A stretch of 58,369 nt of DNA from Solirubrobacterales bacterium. Lineage in GTDB: Bacteria; Actinomycetota; Thermoleophilia; Solirubrobacterales; Solirubrobacteraceae. Location of the stretch: positions 1 through 58,369 of the forward strand of contig JAFAWR010000306.1 in the NCBI GenBank assembly GCA_019241635.1, read 5' to 3'. Both the position numbers and the translations under genes were made by a program. Positions within the stretch are counted from its first letter, which is position 1, and each line of letters starts with the position of its first letter. The notes below the pieces were generated by a model. It was not told where the DNA came from. It was given only the letters and a program-made list of their open reading frames with translations, and did no database searches. Shown here piece after piece: positions 24,213 to 32,643 of this stretch.

Positions 24213-25331
24213 TCAGAATAGGCGGCCCTGGTCCGGTAGCCAACCAGGCACCCCGGACGCGCGCGAACCCGCGCCGTTGCTCGCGCCTGCGCCGTTCCCC
24301 GCATCCGCGCCGTCCAGCCCGCCGGCGCCGTCCGTCGCGGCGGCACCGCGCCGGACGTTCGGCGCCCGGGGCTCGAGCCTGCCCCGCATACGTTCTCCCG
24401 GCGGCAGTTCGGGGCCCTTCACCAGGCCACCCATCCGCCGCCGCTCGTCAGGATGCAGATAGGCGCCACGGTGATAGAGACGCGTGTACAGCGGGATGAG
24501 GTCGGGTCGGTGCTCGCGCAGCCATTCAAAGAACAGGTTCTTCACGTCGCCGCGCAGATGTAGTGCGATGCCGGTCACATAAGCCGCCCCGGCCTCGGAG
24601 GCCATCTCGAGGATCGGCGCGATCTGCTCCGGCGCGTCATTGATCCCGGGCATCAGCGGCGCGACCAGCACCCCGGTCCGGATCCCGGCCCGGGTCAGCT
24701 CGGCCACCGCCTCGAGCCGGGCTCGCGGGTTCGGCGAGCGCGGCTCGGTCGCTCGCCACGCCCGCTCAGCCAGCGTCGGCACCGACAGCGCGGCGCTGAA
24801 CTCGGTCCGCTCGTTGATCTCCTTCATCAGCTGCAGGTCGCGCAGGAGAAGCGGCGACTTGGTGAGCACCGAGCACGGATTTGCCGCGTCGCGCATCGCC
24901 TCCCAGATCCCCGGCATCAACTTGTAGCGCCCCTCGACCCACTGGTAGGGATCGGTGTTCGTGCCCAGGGCAACACGCTCGCCCTTCCACGACGGCCGAG
25001 CCAGCTCCGCACGCAACAACTCAGGCGCGTTGACCTTGACCACGATCTCCCGTTCGAAGTCCCGGCCGGCGTCGAAGTCCAGATACTTGTGCGTCGGACG
25101 AGCAAAACAGTAAACGCAGGAGTGCGTGCAGCCGCGATAGATGTTGATCGTCCAGCGGAACGGCACCTGCGACGATTCCGGCACTCGGTTGAGGATCGAC
25201 TTGGCCCGGACCTCGTAGAACCTCGTCTCGATCGCCTCGGGCGCGTCGAAATGACGCACCACCGCCTCCTCGCGGTATCCCGGCAGACGGGCCCGCTCCT
25301 CCTCCTCTATTTCCAGGTTGCTCCACCGCAT
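24213..25331 (-). CDS. Rv2578c-family radical SAM protein
   Basis: The product has 372 residues. The iron-sulfur motif CTHSCVYC (CxxxCxxC) lies at about residues 70-77 in YRGCTHSCVYCFARPTHKY, as in spore photoproduct lyase-like proteins of the actinobacterial Rv2578c group. ALGTNTDPYQWVEGRYKLMPG and SVLTKSPLLLRD are core barrel segments. The last 50 residues are low complexity (Gly/Ala/Asn repeats GAGGLDGADAGNGAG) and end WLPDQGRLF. The start is ATG 25331, directly next to a LexA-type palindrome, suggesting leaderless SOS-controlled transcription. The reaction is unknown; a DNA or nucleic-acid substrate is inferred from the family and operator. Confidence 0.87.
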   Translation of the reverse strand: MRWSNLEIEEEERARLPGYREEAVVRHFDAPEAIETRFYEVRAKSILNRVPESSQVPFRWTINIYRGCTHSCVYCFARPTHKYLDFDAGRDFEREIVVKVNAPELLRAELARPSWKGERVALGTNTDPYQWVEGRYKLMPGIWEAMRDAANPCSVLTKSPLLLRDLQLMKEINERTEFSAALSVPTLAERAWRATEPRSPNPRARLEAVAELTRAGIRTGVLVAPLMPGINDAPEQIAPILEMASEAGAAYVTGIALHLRGDVKNLFFEWLREHRPDLIPLYTRLYHRGAYLHPDERRRMGGLVKGPELPPGERMRGRLEPRAPNVRRGAAATDGAGGLDGADAGNGAGASNGAGSRASGVPGWLPDQGRLF

Positions 25332-25332
25332 A

Positions 25333-25346
25333 CGAACACATGTTCG
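25333..25346. promoter_or_regulatory. LexA (SOS) box upstream of the radical SAM gene
   Basis: CGAACACATGTTCG matches the actinobacterial/Gram-positive LexA consensus CGAAC-N4-GTTCG at all ten defined positions. It fills the 36-base gap between the stop of the coiled-coil gene (25368) and the radical SAM ATG (25331). A repressor bound here would block a promoter for the radical SAM gene. I found no equally good box in front of recA or elsewhere in the intergenic regions of this window. Confidence 0.7.
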
Positions 25347-25367
25347 CACACGGGTCGGACGGAGCGT

Positions 25368-27989
25368 TTACGAGGACTTGCCGAGACTCAGGAGGTGCCC
25401 GAATCGTCCCAGCTGCAGGGCCGAGGCCTCGAGCGAAAGGGCGATCTGGGCGTCGGGCTCGATGCTGTCGTGGGTGAGCAGCTCGAGCAGGCCGATCGTG
25501 TTCGTCCCGCTGCGGACCGGAAGCAGAAGTGCAGAGCTCATCCCGTGCGCGGCGGCGGTCTGGAGGCGGGCATCGTCGACCGCGTCGATGTCGGTCAGCC
25601 AGGTCAGGTGCGGCGCCTGGAGGGCCTGATCGAGGAGCGAGCCCTCGCGGTTGACCGGGACGTCCCAGGTCAGGGCCTCGAACCGGTCAAGGCCCCGGTG
25701 GGCGGTCCAGGTGGCGGCACAACCGAGGTCATTGGACTCGCCCGGCAGCCAGGCGGTCACGGTGTCCCAACCGCCCTCCGACCCGAGCACCTCGACCGTC
25801 TCCTTGAGGACGTTGCGCCACACCGACTCGCGGGCGAGCGAGGCCGAGAGCGTCCGCTTGGCGGTCGGATGCCAGCTCACCCCGGCGGCGGTTTGGCCGG
25901 CAGGTGAGTCGACGGGCGTCTCGAGCCTGGCCAGCTCCGCCACGGTGGGGATCCCGGCCGGAGCCTCGGCGTCGACCGCCTCGGTCTCGGAGTCCTCGGC
26001 CTCCTCGGCGTTGGCCCGCGCGCGCTCGAGCTCGGCCTCCAGCTCTTCCACCCGCGCACGGTCCGCGTCGCGCTCGCCCACGAGCTCCGCGATGCGCGCC
26101 TGATCGGCCTTGCGCTCGTCCTGAAGCTCGCCGACCCGCGCGCTCCCGATCCTGCGCTCGTTCTCGAGCTCGTCGATGCGCGCTCGCTCGAGCCTGCGCT
26201 CTGCCTCGAGCTCAGCCATGCGCACCCGGTCCTGCTCGAGTTTGTCCTCCAGCGCCTGAACCCGGGCCCGGCCGCGCTCGAGCTCGGCCTCGGCCTGCTC
26301 GGCCCGCTGCGTGGAGACCTGTAGCTCGACCTCGGCCTTGTCGGCGCGCATGACGGTTACCCGCAATTCGCGCTCCAGCTCCTGCACTCGCGCCTGCGCC
26401 GGCTCGACTCCAGCCGCTCGCACCCGTGCGCGCTCGAGCTCGCCGGTGAGCTCGCGCAGGCGCTCCTCGCCGGCCGCGGCGCCCTCGCGCAGGGCGGCCA
26501 CCTGCTTACGCTCCTGCTCGAGCTCGCCGCTCAGCGCCGCCTGGGCCTTCAGCGCGGCGTCGCGTTCGCCAATCGCGTCGGTCAGGGCGGTCTCGGCGAC
26601 GATTCGCGCCTTTTCGCTCGCCCGCAGCTGCACGCCGGAGTCGTCGGCGCCCTGCTGGCGCTCAAGGGCGGCGAGCTGTTCACGCGCTGCCCCCAGCTCG
26701 CGCTCGAGCTCGGCCCGGGCGCTAGCGGCCGACTCCCGCTCGGCCCCCGCGGCGCCGCGCACGGCGTCGGCGTCGGCCCGGGCCTGCTGAAGATCGGTGC
26801 GCGCCGCCTCGGCGTCCGCGCGAGCTCGCTGGACCTCGGTGCGCGCCGCCTCGGCGTCCGCGCGGGCCCGCTGCACCTCGGCACGGGCCGCCTCGGCGTC
26901 GTCACCAAGCCGCTGGCGAACCAGGGCGAGCGTGCGCTCGAGCTCCTCGGCCCGCTCGCGCTCGCGCACCAGCGCCCGGTCGAGCTCGGCGGCCCGCTCG
27001 GCGAGCCTCGCCTCGGCGTCGCCGTGCTGGCTGTCGGCACGAGCCGTCTCCAGTGCGCGCTCGAGCTCGGCCACCCGCGACCGCGTCGTCTCGAGATCGC
27101 CGGCCAGCTTGTCATTGGCGGTCAGCGCGGCGTCCCGCTCGGCCACCGCCGTCGCGCGCTCGGCCCGCGCCTCGGCCACGGCAGCCTCCTGCTCGGCCGA
27201 TCCGGGCGCCTGCTCGGAGGCCGGCGCTGCGGCGACCCGCCCCCGTGCGTCAGGCAGGAGCCCCCAGTCGGCCAGGAGCTCGGCGCGCACGCTCTCGGCG
27301 TCCAGCCGGCTCCAGCGCTCGACCCGCAGCAACCGGGCCGCCTCGCTTCGGGCCACCTGAGCTTCGCTCGACGGCGCGGCGACGCCGCAGACAAGCGACG
27401 GGGCCCCCTGGCGATCGCTGACCGGGAAGCGCAGCACGACCAATCCCTCGCGCCCCTGGTAGGGCCCGACGAAGTACTCGAGCTGCAGCGGCTCCTCGAC
27501 CCCCTCCTCGCGCTCCTGGGCGCGGGGCCCGTCAACCGTCTCGGCCGCCGGCAGCTCGGCGTCGGTCCGGCCCAGCAGGCGCTCCTCCGAGGTCCCGAGG
27601 AACCCGGTGAAGCGCGCGTTGACCCGGACGTAGCGGCCGTCGAGGTCCTTCAGCCAGACCAGGGCGGGGCTCTCGTCAAGCGCGCCGTCGAGCAGGGCTT
27701 CGCCGGCGTCCCCGAGCGAGGGCAGCGCGCTGGTCGGCAGCGTGAGCAGGACATGCCGACCCCCGTCACGGTCGGCCATCGCCGCGATGTCGACGGCGAC
27801 TCCGTCCAGCTTCAAGACGGCGGCGTTGGCCTGTCCCTCGAGAACGCGCACCAGCTCGGGTGACTCCCGGCACGCGGCCTCGTTGTCCGCGTACCACCGG
27901 CGGAACACCTCGGTGCTTCGCTCCAGGTTGCCGTCCTCCCCCAGCAGCGCCAGGGCAGGAATGTTCGTGACCGCCGCCAGGGTGGCCAT
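25368..27989 (-). CDS. PAS - long coiled coil - GAF protein without output domain
   Basis: The product has 873 residues. N-terminal region (1-95) looks PAS-like; a clearer PAS domain follows at about 100-215 (DESPALVWLKDLDGRYVRVN, GFLGTSEERLLGRTDAEL). Residues about 265-690 form an almost unbroken charged Ala/Glu/Arg coiled coil with internal 14-residue repeats (EVQRARADAEAART). The last 150 residues fit a GAF domain (RESVWRNVLKETVEVLGSEG ... SSALLLPVRSGTNTIGLLEL). There is no kinase, cyclase or DNA-binding module and no membrane segment. The predicted 60-nm rod with sensors at both ends suggests a scaffold or signalling ruler. It follows miaB and precedes the radical SAM gene. Confidence 0.8.
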   Translation of the reverse strand: MATLAAVTNIPALALLGEDGNLERSTEVFRRWYADNEAACRESPELVRVLEGQANAAVLKLDGVAVDIAAMADRDGGRHVLLTLPTSALPSLGDAGEALLDGALDESPALVWLKDLDGRYVRVNARFTGFLGTSEERLLGRTDAELPAAETVDGPRAQEREEGVEEPLQLEYFVGPYQGREGLVVLRFPVSDRQGAPSLVCGVAAPSSEAQVARSEAARLLRVERWSRLDAESVRAELLADWGLLPDARGRVAAAPASEQAPGSAEQEAAVAEARAERATAVAERDAALTANDKLAGDLETTRSRVAELERALETARADSQHGDAEARLAERAAELDRALVRERERAEELERTLALVRQRLGDDAEAARAEVQRARADAEAARTEVQRARADAEAARTDLQQARADADAVRGAAGAERESAASARAELERELGAAREQLAALERQQGADDSGVQLRASEKARIVAETALTDAIGERDAALKAQAALSGELEQERKQVAALREGAAAGEERLRELTGELERARVRAAGVEPAQARVQELERELRVTVMRADKAEVELQVSTQRAEQAEAELERGRARVQALEDKLEQDRVRMAELEAERRLERARIDELENERRIGSARVGELQDERKADQARIAELVGERDADRARVEELEAELERARANAEEAEDSETEAVDAEAPAGIPTVAELARLETPVDSPAGQTAAGVSWHPTAKRTLSASLARESVWRNVLKETVEVLGSEGGWDTVTAWLPGESNDLGCAATWTAHRGLDRFEALTWDVPVNREGSLLDQALQAPHLTWLTDIDAVDDARLQTAAAHGMSSALLLPVRSGTNTIGLLELLTHDSIEPDAQIALSLEASALQLGRFGHLLSLGKSS
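26799..26898. repeat. 42-bp tandem repeat within the coiled-coil gene
   Basis: Copies begin at 26799, 26841 and 26883 (plus-strand GCGCGCCGCCTCGGCG, the third diverged at its start to ACGGGCCGCCTCGGCG). They encode two and a half 14-residue units of the type AARTEVQRARADAE, exactly two heptads each, so copy number can change without disturbing the coiled-coil register. Confidence 0.75.
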
Positions 27990-28127
27990 CAGCGCTCCAC
28001 GTGTCCGCGGATTACTCCCACAGACAGCGTTTCGGCGCAGTCAGAGCCCGAACCTTGCGCGCAATCGGCCTCTGGACGGATGTCCACTTGACCGAAACGG
28101 CGGGACTGGACGAATGTTGGTCGTCGG

Positions 28128-29450
28128 TCAGCCGGCGGCGCGGCTGAGGATCGATTCCTGACCGCTCAATGTCTGACTCGTAGCCTCGAGGATCTCGACG
28201 TCGACCAGTTCGCCCGGGCCTCCAAGGCCCGTGAAATTCACGACCTTGTTGTGCCGGGAGCGGCCGCGCAGCCGCGACGGATCGGTGCGCGAAGGGCCCT
28301 CGACAAGGACGTCGAGCGTGCGCCCGACGAAGCGGGAGGCGCGATCGTGCGCCCGGCGCTGCACCACCTCGACCAGCCGCTGCATGCGCTGCACCTTGAT
28401 CTCGTGCGGCACCTGATCGGGCAGGTCGGCTGCCTCCGTGCCACGCCGAGGCGAGTAGATGAACGTGAACGCGCCGTCGTAGCCGACCTCCTCCACCACC
28501 TCGACGGTCTGCTCGAACTCGGCCTCGGTCTCGCCGGGAAACCCGACGATGATGTCGGTGGTGAGCGCGCAGTCGGGGACGTGCTCGCGGATCATCGCCA
28601 CCCGGTCGAGGTAGCGCTCGCGCGTGTAGGTCCGTCGCATGCGCTTGAGCACGGGGCTCGAGCCGGATTGCAGCGGGAGGTGGATGTGCTCGCAGAGCGC
28701 GGGAAGCTCGGCGTGGGCGCGAATCACGTCCTCGCGCATGTCCTTGGGATGCGGGCTCGTATAGCGGATCCGATCGATCCCGTCGACGGCGTCCACCGCT
28801 CGGAGCAGCTCGGCAAAGGTCGTGCGCTGCTCGCGCGGTAGGTCGCGTCCGTACGAGTTGACGTTCTGCCCGAGCAGGGTGACCTCGCGCACGCCGTCGG
28901 CGGCCAGGCCCTGCACCTCGGCGATCAGCTCGCCCGCCGGCCGGCTGACCTCGCGGCCCCGGGTCGAGGGAACGATGCAGTACGAGCACACGCAGTTACA
29001 TCCGACGCTGATCTGCACCCACGCGTGGTGGCCGTGAGCCCGCTTGGCGGGCAGGTGCCCGGTGAACCCCTCGAACTCGAAGTAGCCCTGGGCGGTGAGC
29101 GAATCGCTGACCAGGAACTCGGCCAGCTTGTGTACCTGGCCCGGTCCGAAGGCGACGTCGACGAAGGGAAAGCGCGCAAACACCTCCTCCTTGACCGATT
29201 GGGCCCAACACCCGCCGACCCCGACGATGACCTCCGGCCGTTCGCGCTTGACCCGCTTGGCCTCGCCCAGGTGGGCCACGAACCGGCTGTCGGCCTTCTC
29301 CCGTATCGAGCAGGTGTTGAACAGGATCAGATCGGCCTGATCGCGCCCCGGCGCCTCAGCGTAGCCAAGCGAGTCGAGCATGCCCTTCATTCGCTCCGAG
29401 TCGTGCTCGTTCATCTGGCAGCCGAACGTGGTGACGTGGTAGCGCTTCAT
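28128..29450 (-). CDS. miaB: tRNA-2-methylthio-N6-dimethylallyladenosine synthase
   Basis: The product has 440 residues. UPF0004 domain residues 1-125 carry three cysteines for the auxiliary cluster (FGCQMNEHDSER, FNTCSIREKA, GVGGCWAQS). The radical SAM motif is CNCVCSYC (about residues 150-157) in SVGCNCVCSYCIVPSTRG. QNVNSYGRD and HLPLQSGSSPVLKRMRRTYT are diagnostic of MiaB. A C-terminal TRAM domain spans about 375-440. It adds a methylthio group to i6A37 made by MiaA. The ATG lies 34 bases after the sensor kinase stop on the same strand. Confidence 0.95.
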   Translation of the reverse strand: MKRYHVTTFGCQMNEHDSERMKGMLDSLGYAEAPGRDQADLILFNTCSIREKADSRFVAHLGEAKRVKRERPEVIVGVGGCWAQSVKEEVFARFPFVDVAFGPGQVHKLAEFLVSDSLTAQGYFEFEGFTGHLPAKRAHGHHAWVQISVGCNCVCSYCIVPSTRGREVSRPAGELIAEVQGLAADGVREVTLLGQNVNSYGRDLPREQRTTFAELLRAVDAVDGIDRIRYTSPHPKDMREDVIRAHAELPALCEHIHLPLQSGSSPVLKRMRRTYTRERYLDRVAMIREHVPDCALTTDIIVGFPGETEAEFEQTVEVVEEVGYDGAFTFIYSPRRGTEAADLPDQVPHEIKVQRMQRLVEVVQRRAHDRASRFVGRTLDVLVEGPSRTDPSRLRGRSRHNKVVNFTGLGGPGELVDVEILEATSQTLSGQESILSRAAG

Positions 29451-29484
29451 GCTCCGGGCAAGAGTAGCGACGGGCGAGCGACGA

Positions 29485-31011
29485 TCAGCGACGCCCGCTG
29501 CTCACCTCGGCCCGGTGAAAGCCGGGAAGCACGAGGTCGATCGAGGCCCCATGCCCGTTGGGCGCGTCGCGCACACGCACGACGCCCTTGTGCGCCTCGG
29601 CGATCGCGCGCACGATCGCCAACCCCAGCCCCGCTCCGCCGGTGGCGCGGGTGCGGCCGCTGTCGGTTCGATGGAAGCGCTCGAACACTCGCTCGCGCTC
29701 GTGCTCGGGGATCCCCGGGCCGTCGTCGCTAACCACGAACGAGACCCGATCGGGGGCGAGCGGCCGCACGTCGAGGCGCACCACCCCGTCGGGCTCCGCG
29801 GTGTGCTCGATCGCGTTCCGGGCGAGGTTCCGCAGGGCCTGAGCCAAACGATCGGGATCCGCTCGCAACGATCCGTCCGCGATCTCGCCGAGCTCGAAGC
29901 GGCGCTCCGCAGTCAGGGTCAGCCCGTCCCAGAGGTCGGTGACGAACGGTCCGAGGTCCACGCTCTCGACGCGCAGGAAGTCGGTTCGCTCGGCCTGGGC
30001 GAGCACCAGCAGGTCGTCGACCAGGCGGCTGATGCGGGTGATCTCCGCGCGGGCCAGGCGCTCGACCCGGACGATGTCCTCGCTCGAGGGATTCTCCTGG
30101 GCCGCCAGGACCTCGAGCTGGCCACTGATCACGGTCAGCGGCGTGCGCAGCTCGTGGGACGCGTCGGCGACGAACTCGCGCTGGCTGGAGAACGCCTCGG
30201 CCAGGCGGTCGAGCATGCGGTTGAACGCCTCGGCGAGCACCCGGACCTCGTCGAGCCGGCGACCGGTGATCTCCATTCGAGGGCCGAGATCGCCTGCATC
30301 GACCCGCGTGGCCACCTGCGCCATCCGGCGCAGCGGAGCCGACACACGCGCCCCGGCCAGGTAGGAGGCGAGCAGGGCGAGCACGAGGACCACCCCGCCG
30401 GCCAGAACGAAGGCTCGAGCCACGCCGTGCTGCGCCCGCTCCACCAGGGCCAGAGGCTCACCCGACCCCGCGATCAGCTGCGTCGTCCCGAGGTCGGCGC
30501 GCCGTTCGAAGATGCGCGTCCGGCCGACGTCGGGGACCGGTGCGACCGAGTAGCCGATCCGGGGGACCAGCAGCCTGCGGCCCTCGGCGTTCTCGATGAA
30601 CTGCTCGCTGACTGTCTCGCCCGGCTGGGGACGCAGGGACCCGAACACCTCGGGATGGTTGCTGGCCGTCGCGCCGCCGGGCAGAAGCACGAACAGCAGC
30701 GTCGAGGTCGCCGTGTAAGGCTGGGCGCGTACATAGTCGATCGCGGCAGCCTGGATCTGGGCGAGCGACTTCCCCCGCACGCCCTGGAGCGACTGCAGGA
30801 GCTGGCTCGTGTCACCGCTGATGTCGCGATCGATCTCGCCTTCGAGCTGCGACCCGGTGTCCTGGTAGACGACCAGGAAGACCACCGCGGCCGAGACGAG
30901 CAGCACCCCGGCCACCCACGCGGTCAATCGCCAGCGAAGCCCGACCGGCAGGGCGGCGTCGAGTCGCGCGCGAGGAGAGGTCCGTCGAGAACGGGTTCTA
31001 CGTGCTCGCAT
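29485..31011 (-). CDS. Two-component sensor histidine kinase (HAMP type)
   Basis: The product has 508 residues. Membrane segment 1 (LTAWVAGVLLVSAAVVFLVVY, about 28-48), an extracytoplasmic domain of about 140 residues, and segment 2 (VLAGGVVLVLALLASYLAGA) precede a HAMP (APLRRMAQVATRVDAGDLG). The phospho-acceptor His lies in [13 protein letters not shown]; the ATPase has N box NLARNAIEHT, G1 SDDGPGIP and G2 GGAGLGLAIV. Its ATG overlaps the response-regulator stop by 14 bases, so the two form a pair. The signal is unknown; the divergent small membrane cytochrome-like gene is a candidate target. Confidence 0.93.
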   Translation of the reverse strand: MRARRTRSRRTSPRARLDAALPVGLRWRLTAWVAGVLLVSAAVVFLVVYQDTGSQLEGEIDRDISGDTSQLLQSLQGVRGKSLAQIQAAAIDYVRAQPYTATSTLLFVLLPGGATASNHPEVFGSLRPQPGETVSEQFIENAEGRRLLVPRIGYSVAPVPDVGRTRIFERRADLGTTQLIAGSGEPLALVERAQHGVARAFVLAGGVVLVLALLASYLAGARVSAPLRRMAQVATRVDAGDLGPRMEITGRRLDEVRVLAEAFNRMLDRLAEAFSSQREFVADASHELRTPLTVISGQLEVLAAQENPSSEDIVRVERLARAEITRISRLVDDLLVLAQAERTDFLRVESVDLGPFVTDLWDGLTLTAERRFELGEIADGSLRADPDRLAQALRNLARNAIEHTAEPDGVVRLDVRPLAPDRVSFVVSDDGPGIPEHERERVFERFHRTDSGRTRATGGAGLGLAIVRAIAEAHKGVVRVRDAPNGHGASIDLVLPGFHRAEVSSGRR

Positions 31012-31678
31012 CCAGCCGGTAGCCGACCGAACGCACGGTCACGATCGGCGCGGTCGTCCCGTGCCTTCGCAGCTTGCGCCGCAGGTACCCGATGTACACG
31101 TCGACCACATTCGTCCCCGGGTCGTACTCGTAGCCCCAGACGGCACGAAGGATCTGCTCGCGCGAGAGCACGTGCCCGCGGTTGTGCATCAAGTAGGACA
31201 GCAACTCGAACTCGGTGGTCGACAGCCGCACGAGCTCGCCCGCGCGGCGGACCTCCCGGGATATCAGGTTCACCTCGATATCGCCCGCGCTGAGCGTAGT
31301 ACGCGGCGCGTGCGAGGCAGCGCGAAGCTGAGCCCGGATCCGGGCGGCCAGCTCGGTCAGCGAGAACGGCTTGGTCAGGTAGTCGACGGCTCCGGCGTCG
31401 AGCCCGGCGACTCGGTGCTCGACCTCCCCCAAGGCGGTGAGCACGATCACCGGCAGGCCGGGCTTGGCGTCACGCAGGCCGGCCAGAACGTCCAACCCGC
31501 TCTTGCCCGGCAGCATCAGGTCGAGCACGACGAGCTCTACGTCATGGTTGACGGCCGCGGCCGCCCCGGCGGTCCCGTCGGTGGCCGAGATCACGTCGAA
31601 GCCCTGAGCGCGCAATCCGCGCTCCAGGAAGTCGACGATCCCTGGCTCGTCTTCGATTACAAGGATCAGTCCAGGCAT
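30998..31678 (-). CDS. OmpR/PhoB-family response regulator
   Basis: The product has 226 residues. The receiver domain starts LILVIEDEPGIVDFLERG with the acidic pair, the phosphorylated Asp in LVVLDLMLPGKSGL, Thr in VIVLTALGE and Lys in YLTKPFSL. A winged-helix DNA-binding domain follows (LSTTEFELLSYLMHNRGHVL ... VDVYIGYLRRKL ... VRSVGYRL). ATG 31678 is preceded by GGAG at a fair distance; an upstream in-frame ATG at 31735 would add a non-conserved tail. Pairs with the kinase encoded immediately downstream. The upstream spacer is shared with the divergent gene at 31820. Confidence 0.92.
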   Translation of the reverse strand: MPGLILVIEDEPGIVDFLERGLRAQGFDVISATDGTAGAAAAVNHDVELVVLDLMLPGKSGLDVLAGLRDAKPGLPVIVLTALGEVEHRVAGLDAGAVDYLTKPFSLTELAARIRAQLRAASHAPRTTLSAGDIEVNLISREVRRAGELVRLSTTEFELLSYLMHNRGHVLSREQILRAVWGYEYDPGTNVVDVYIGYLRRKLRRHGTTAPIVTVRSVGYRLDAST

Positions 31679-31819
31679 TGCCCAGTCTCCAGCGCCTCCA
31701 GCGAGGAACCGCTCGATCATAAAGCCCGCTTCCATGAGGGTAGTCCCCGGAAAAAGAGCATTCTCATCTGGCGCTCACACACCGCTTGCACTAAGCGCCC
31801 AACATTCACTGACGTGGGT

Positions 31820-32515
31820 ATGAGCGACGATGTCATCCTCGCGCGCTCGGAGGGGGAGCGTGCGCCCGGAGGTGCGCGGATCGTGCGACCGCGGGGAACC
31901 TCGCTGACCGGCGGGGGCACCGACGGCAACGAGCAGCTCACCACCATCACCGGAGCGATCCTGATCGTGCTCCTCGCGGTGATCGGGTTCACCATCCCCC
32001 AGCTTCGCCAGTTCATCTGGGTCCATCTGTTCGTCGGGATGCTGCTCTTCGGTCCGGTGCTGCTCAAGATGGCGAGCACCGGCTACCGGTTCATGCGCTA
32101 CTACGCCGGGAACATCGCCTACCGGCAGAAGGGACCGCCCGAGCTGGTCCTGCGCCTGATCGGGCCAATCGTCATGCTCTCCACGGTCGGCGTGTTCGCC
32201 ACCGGAGTCGCGCTTCTGATTGTCGGCCCGACCCACCGCGATCCGTGGCTTCTGCTGCACAAGGTCACATTCATCGTGTGGGTGGTGTTCATGAGCCTGC
32301 ACGTCCTGCTGCATCTGCCCGCGGTCGGGCGGGCGCTCGGGATCGGGCGCAAGGGCCAGGAGCAGCTGGCCGGCGCGTCGCCGGGCACGCTCGGGCGCTG
32401 GATCGCGATCTCCGGAGCGCTCGTCGCCGGCCTCATCTTGGCCCTCGTCCTGATCCCGGACTTCTCGGCCTGGACCCAGCACGGCGTCTTCCTGCACCAT
32501 CACCATCACGGTTGA
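31820..32515 (+). CDS. Membrane protein resembling cytochrome b561/DUF4405 type
   Basis: The product has 231 residues. A charged N-terminal tail of 40 residues precedes five hydrophobic segments (ITGAILIVLLAVIGFTIP; FIWVHLFVGMLLFGPVLL; LIGPIVMLSTVGVFATGVAL; VTFIVWVVFMSLHVLLHL; WIAISGALVAGLILALVL). Histidines within the second (VHLFVG) and around the fourth helix (LLLHKVTF, LHVLLH) could ligate b-type heme, as in cytochrome b561-like proteins; this is inference. The natural C-terminus is HHHHHG. Promoter space is shared with the divergent response regulator; GGCGCT (31770-31775) and AGCGCC (31794-31799) form an inverted repeat there. Confidence 0.75.
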   Translation: MSDDVILARSEGERAPGGARIVRPRGTSLTGGGTDGNEQLTTITGAILIVLLAVIGFTIPQLRQFIWVHLFVGMLLFGPVLLKMASTGYRFMRYYAGNIAYRQKGPPELVLRLIGPIVMLSTVGVFATGVALLIVGPTHRDPWLLLHKVTFIVWVVFMSLHVLLHLPAVGRALGIGRKGQEQLAGASPGTLGRWIAISGALVAGLILALVLIPDFSAWTQHGVFLHHHHHG

Positions 32516-32531
32516 GGCCGGTTCGCCGGCC
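32516..32531 (+). terminator. GGCCGG-TTCG-CCGGCC hairpin directly after the stop
   Basis: A perfect 6-bp stem closed by the extra-stable TTCG tetraloop starts at the base after the TGA of the membrane protein gene. There is no T tract, as usual for terminators or 3'-end stabilisers in GC-rich actinobacteria. Confidence 0.55.
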
Positions 32532-32562
32532 CCGGATGTGCAAGGTGGGCCTAGGACGAGTT

Positions 32563-32605
32563 ACGGCTCACCGCGCGCCCCGGCCGGCGACGCGCGATGA
32601 GCCGT
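32563..32605. terminator. Strong hairpin between convergent genes
   Basis: ACGGCTCA-C-CGCGCG (32563-32577) pairs with CGCGCG-A-TGAGCCGT (32591-32605), a 15-bp stem with one mismatch and a 13-base GC loop. It lies between the ends of the membrane protein (plus) and the glutamic peptidase (minus), so a bidirectional terminator is the natural reading. The rest of 32532-32643 shows no gene. Confidence 0.65.
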
Positions 32606-32643
32606 CTCTAGTTCTCCGGAACCAGTCCGGATTCAGACGCGAG

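Noticed and set aside
32498-32515. Vector-derived His tag
   Set aside because: The alternating CAC/CAT codons resemble a tag, but there are five, followed by Gly and a native-looking hairpin in continuous genomic context.
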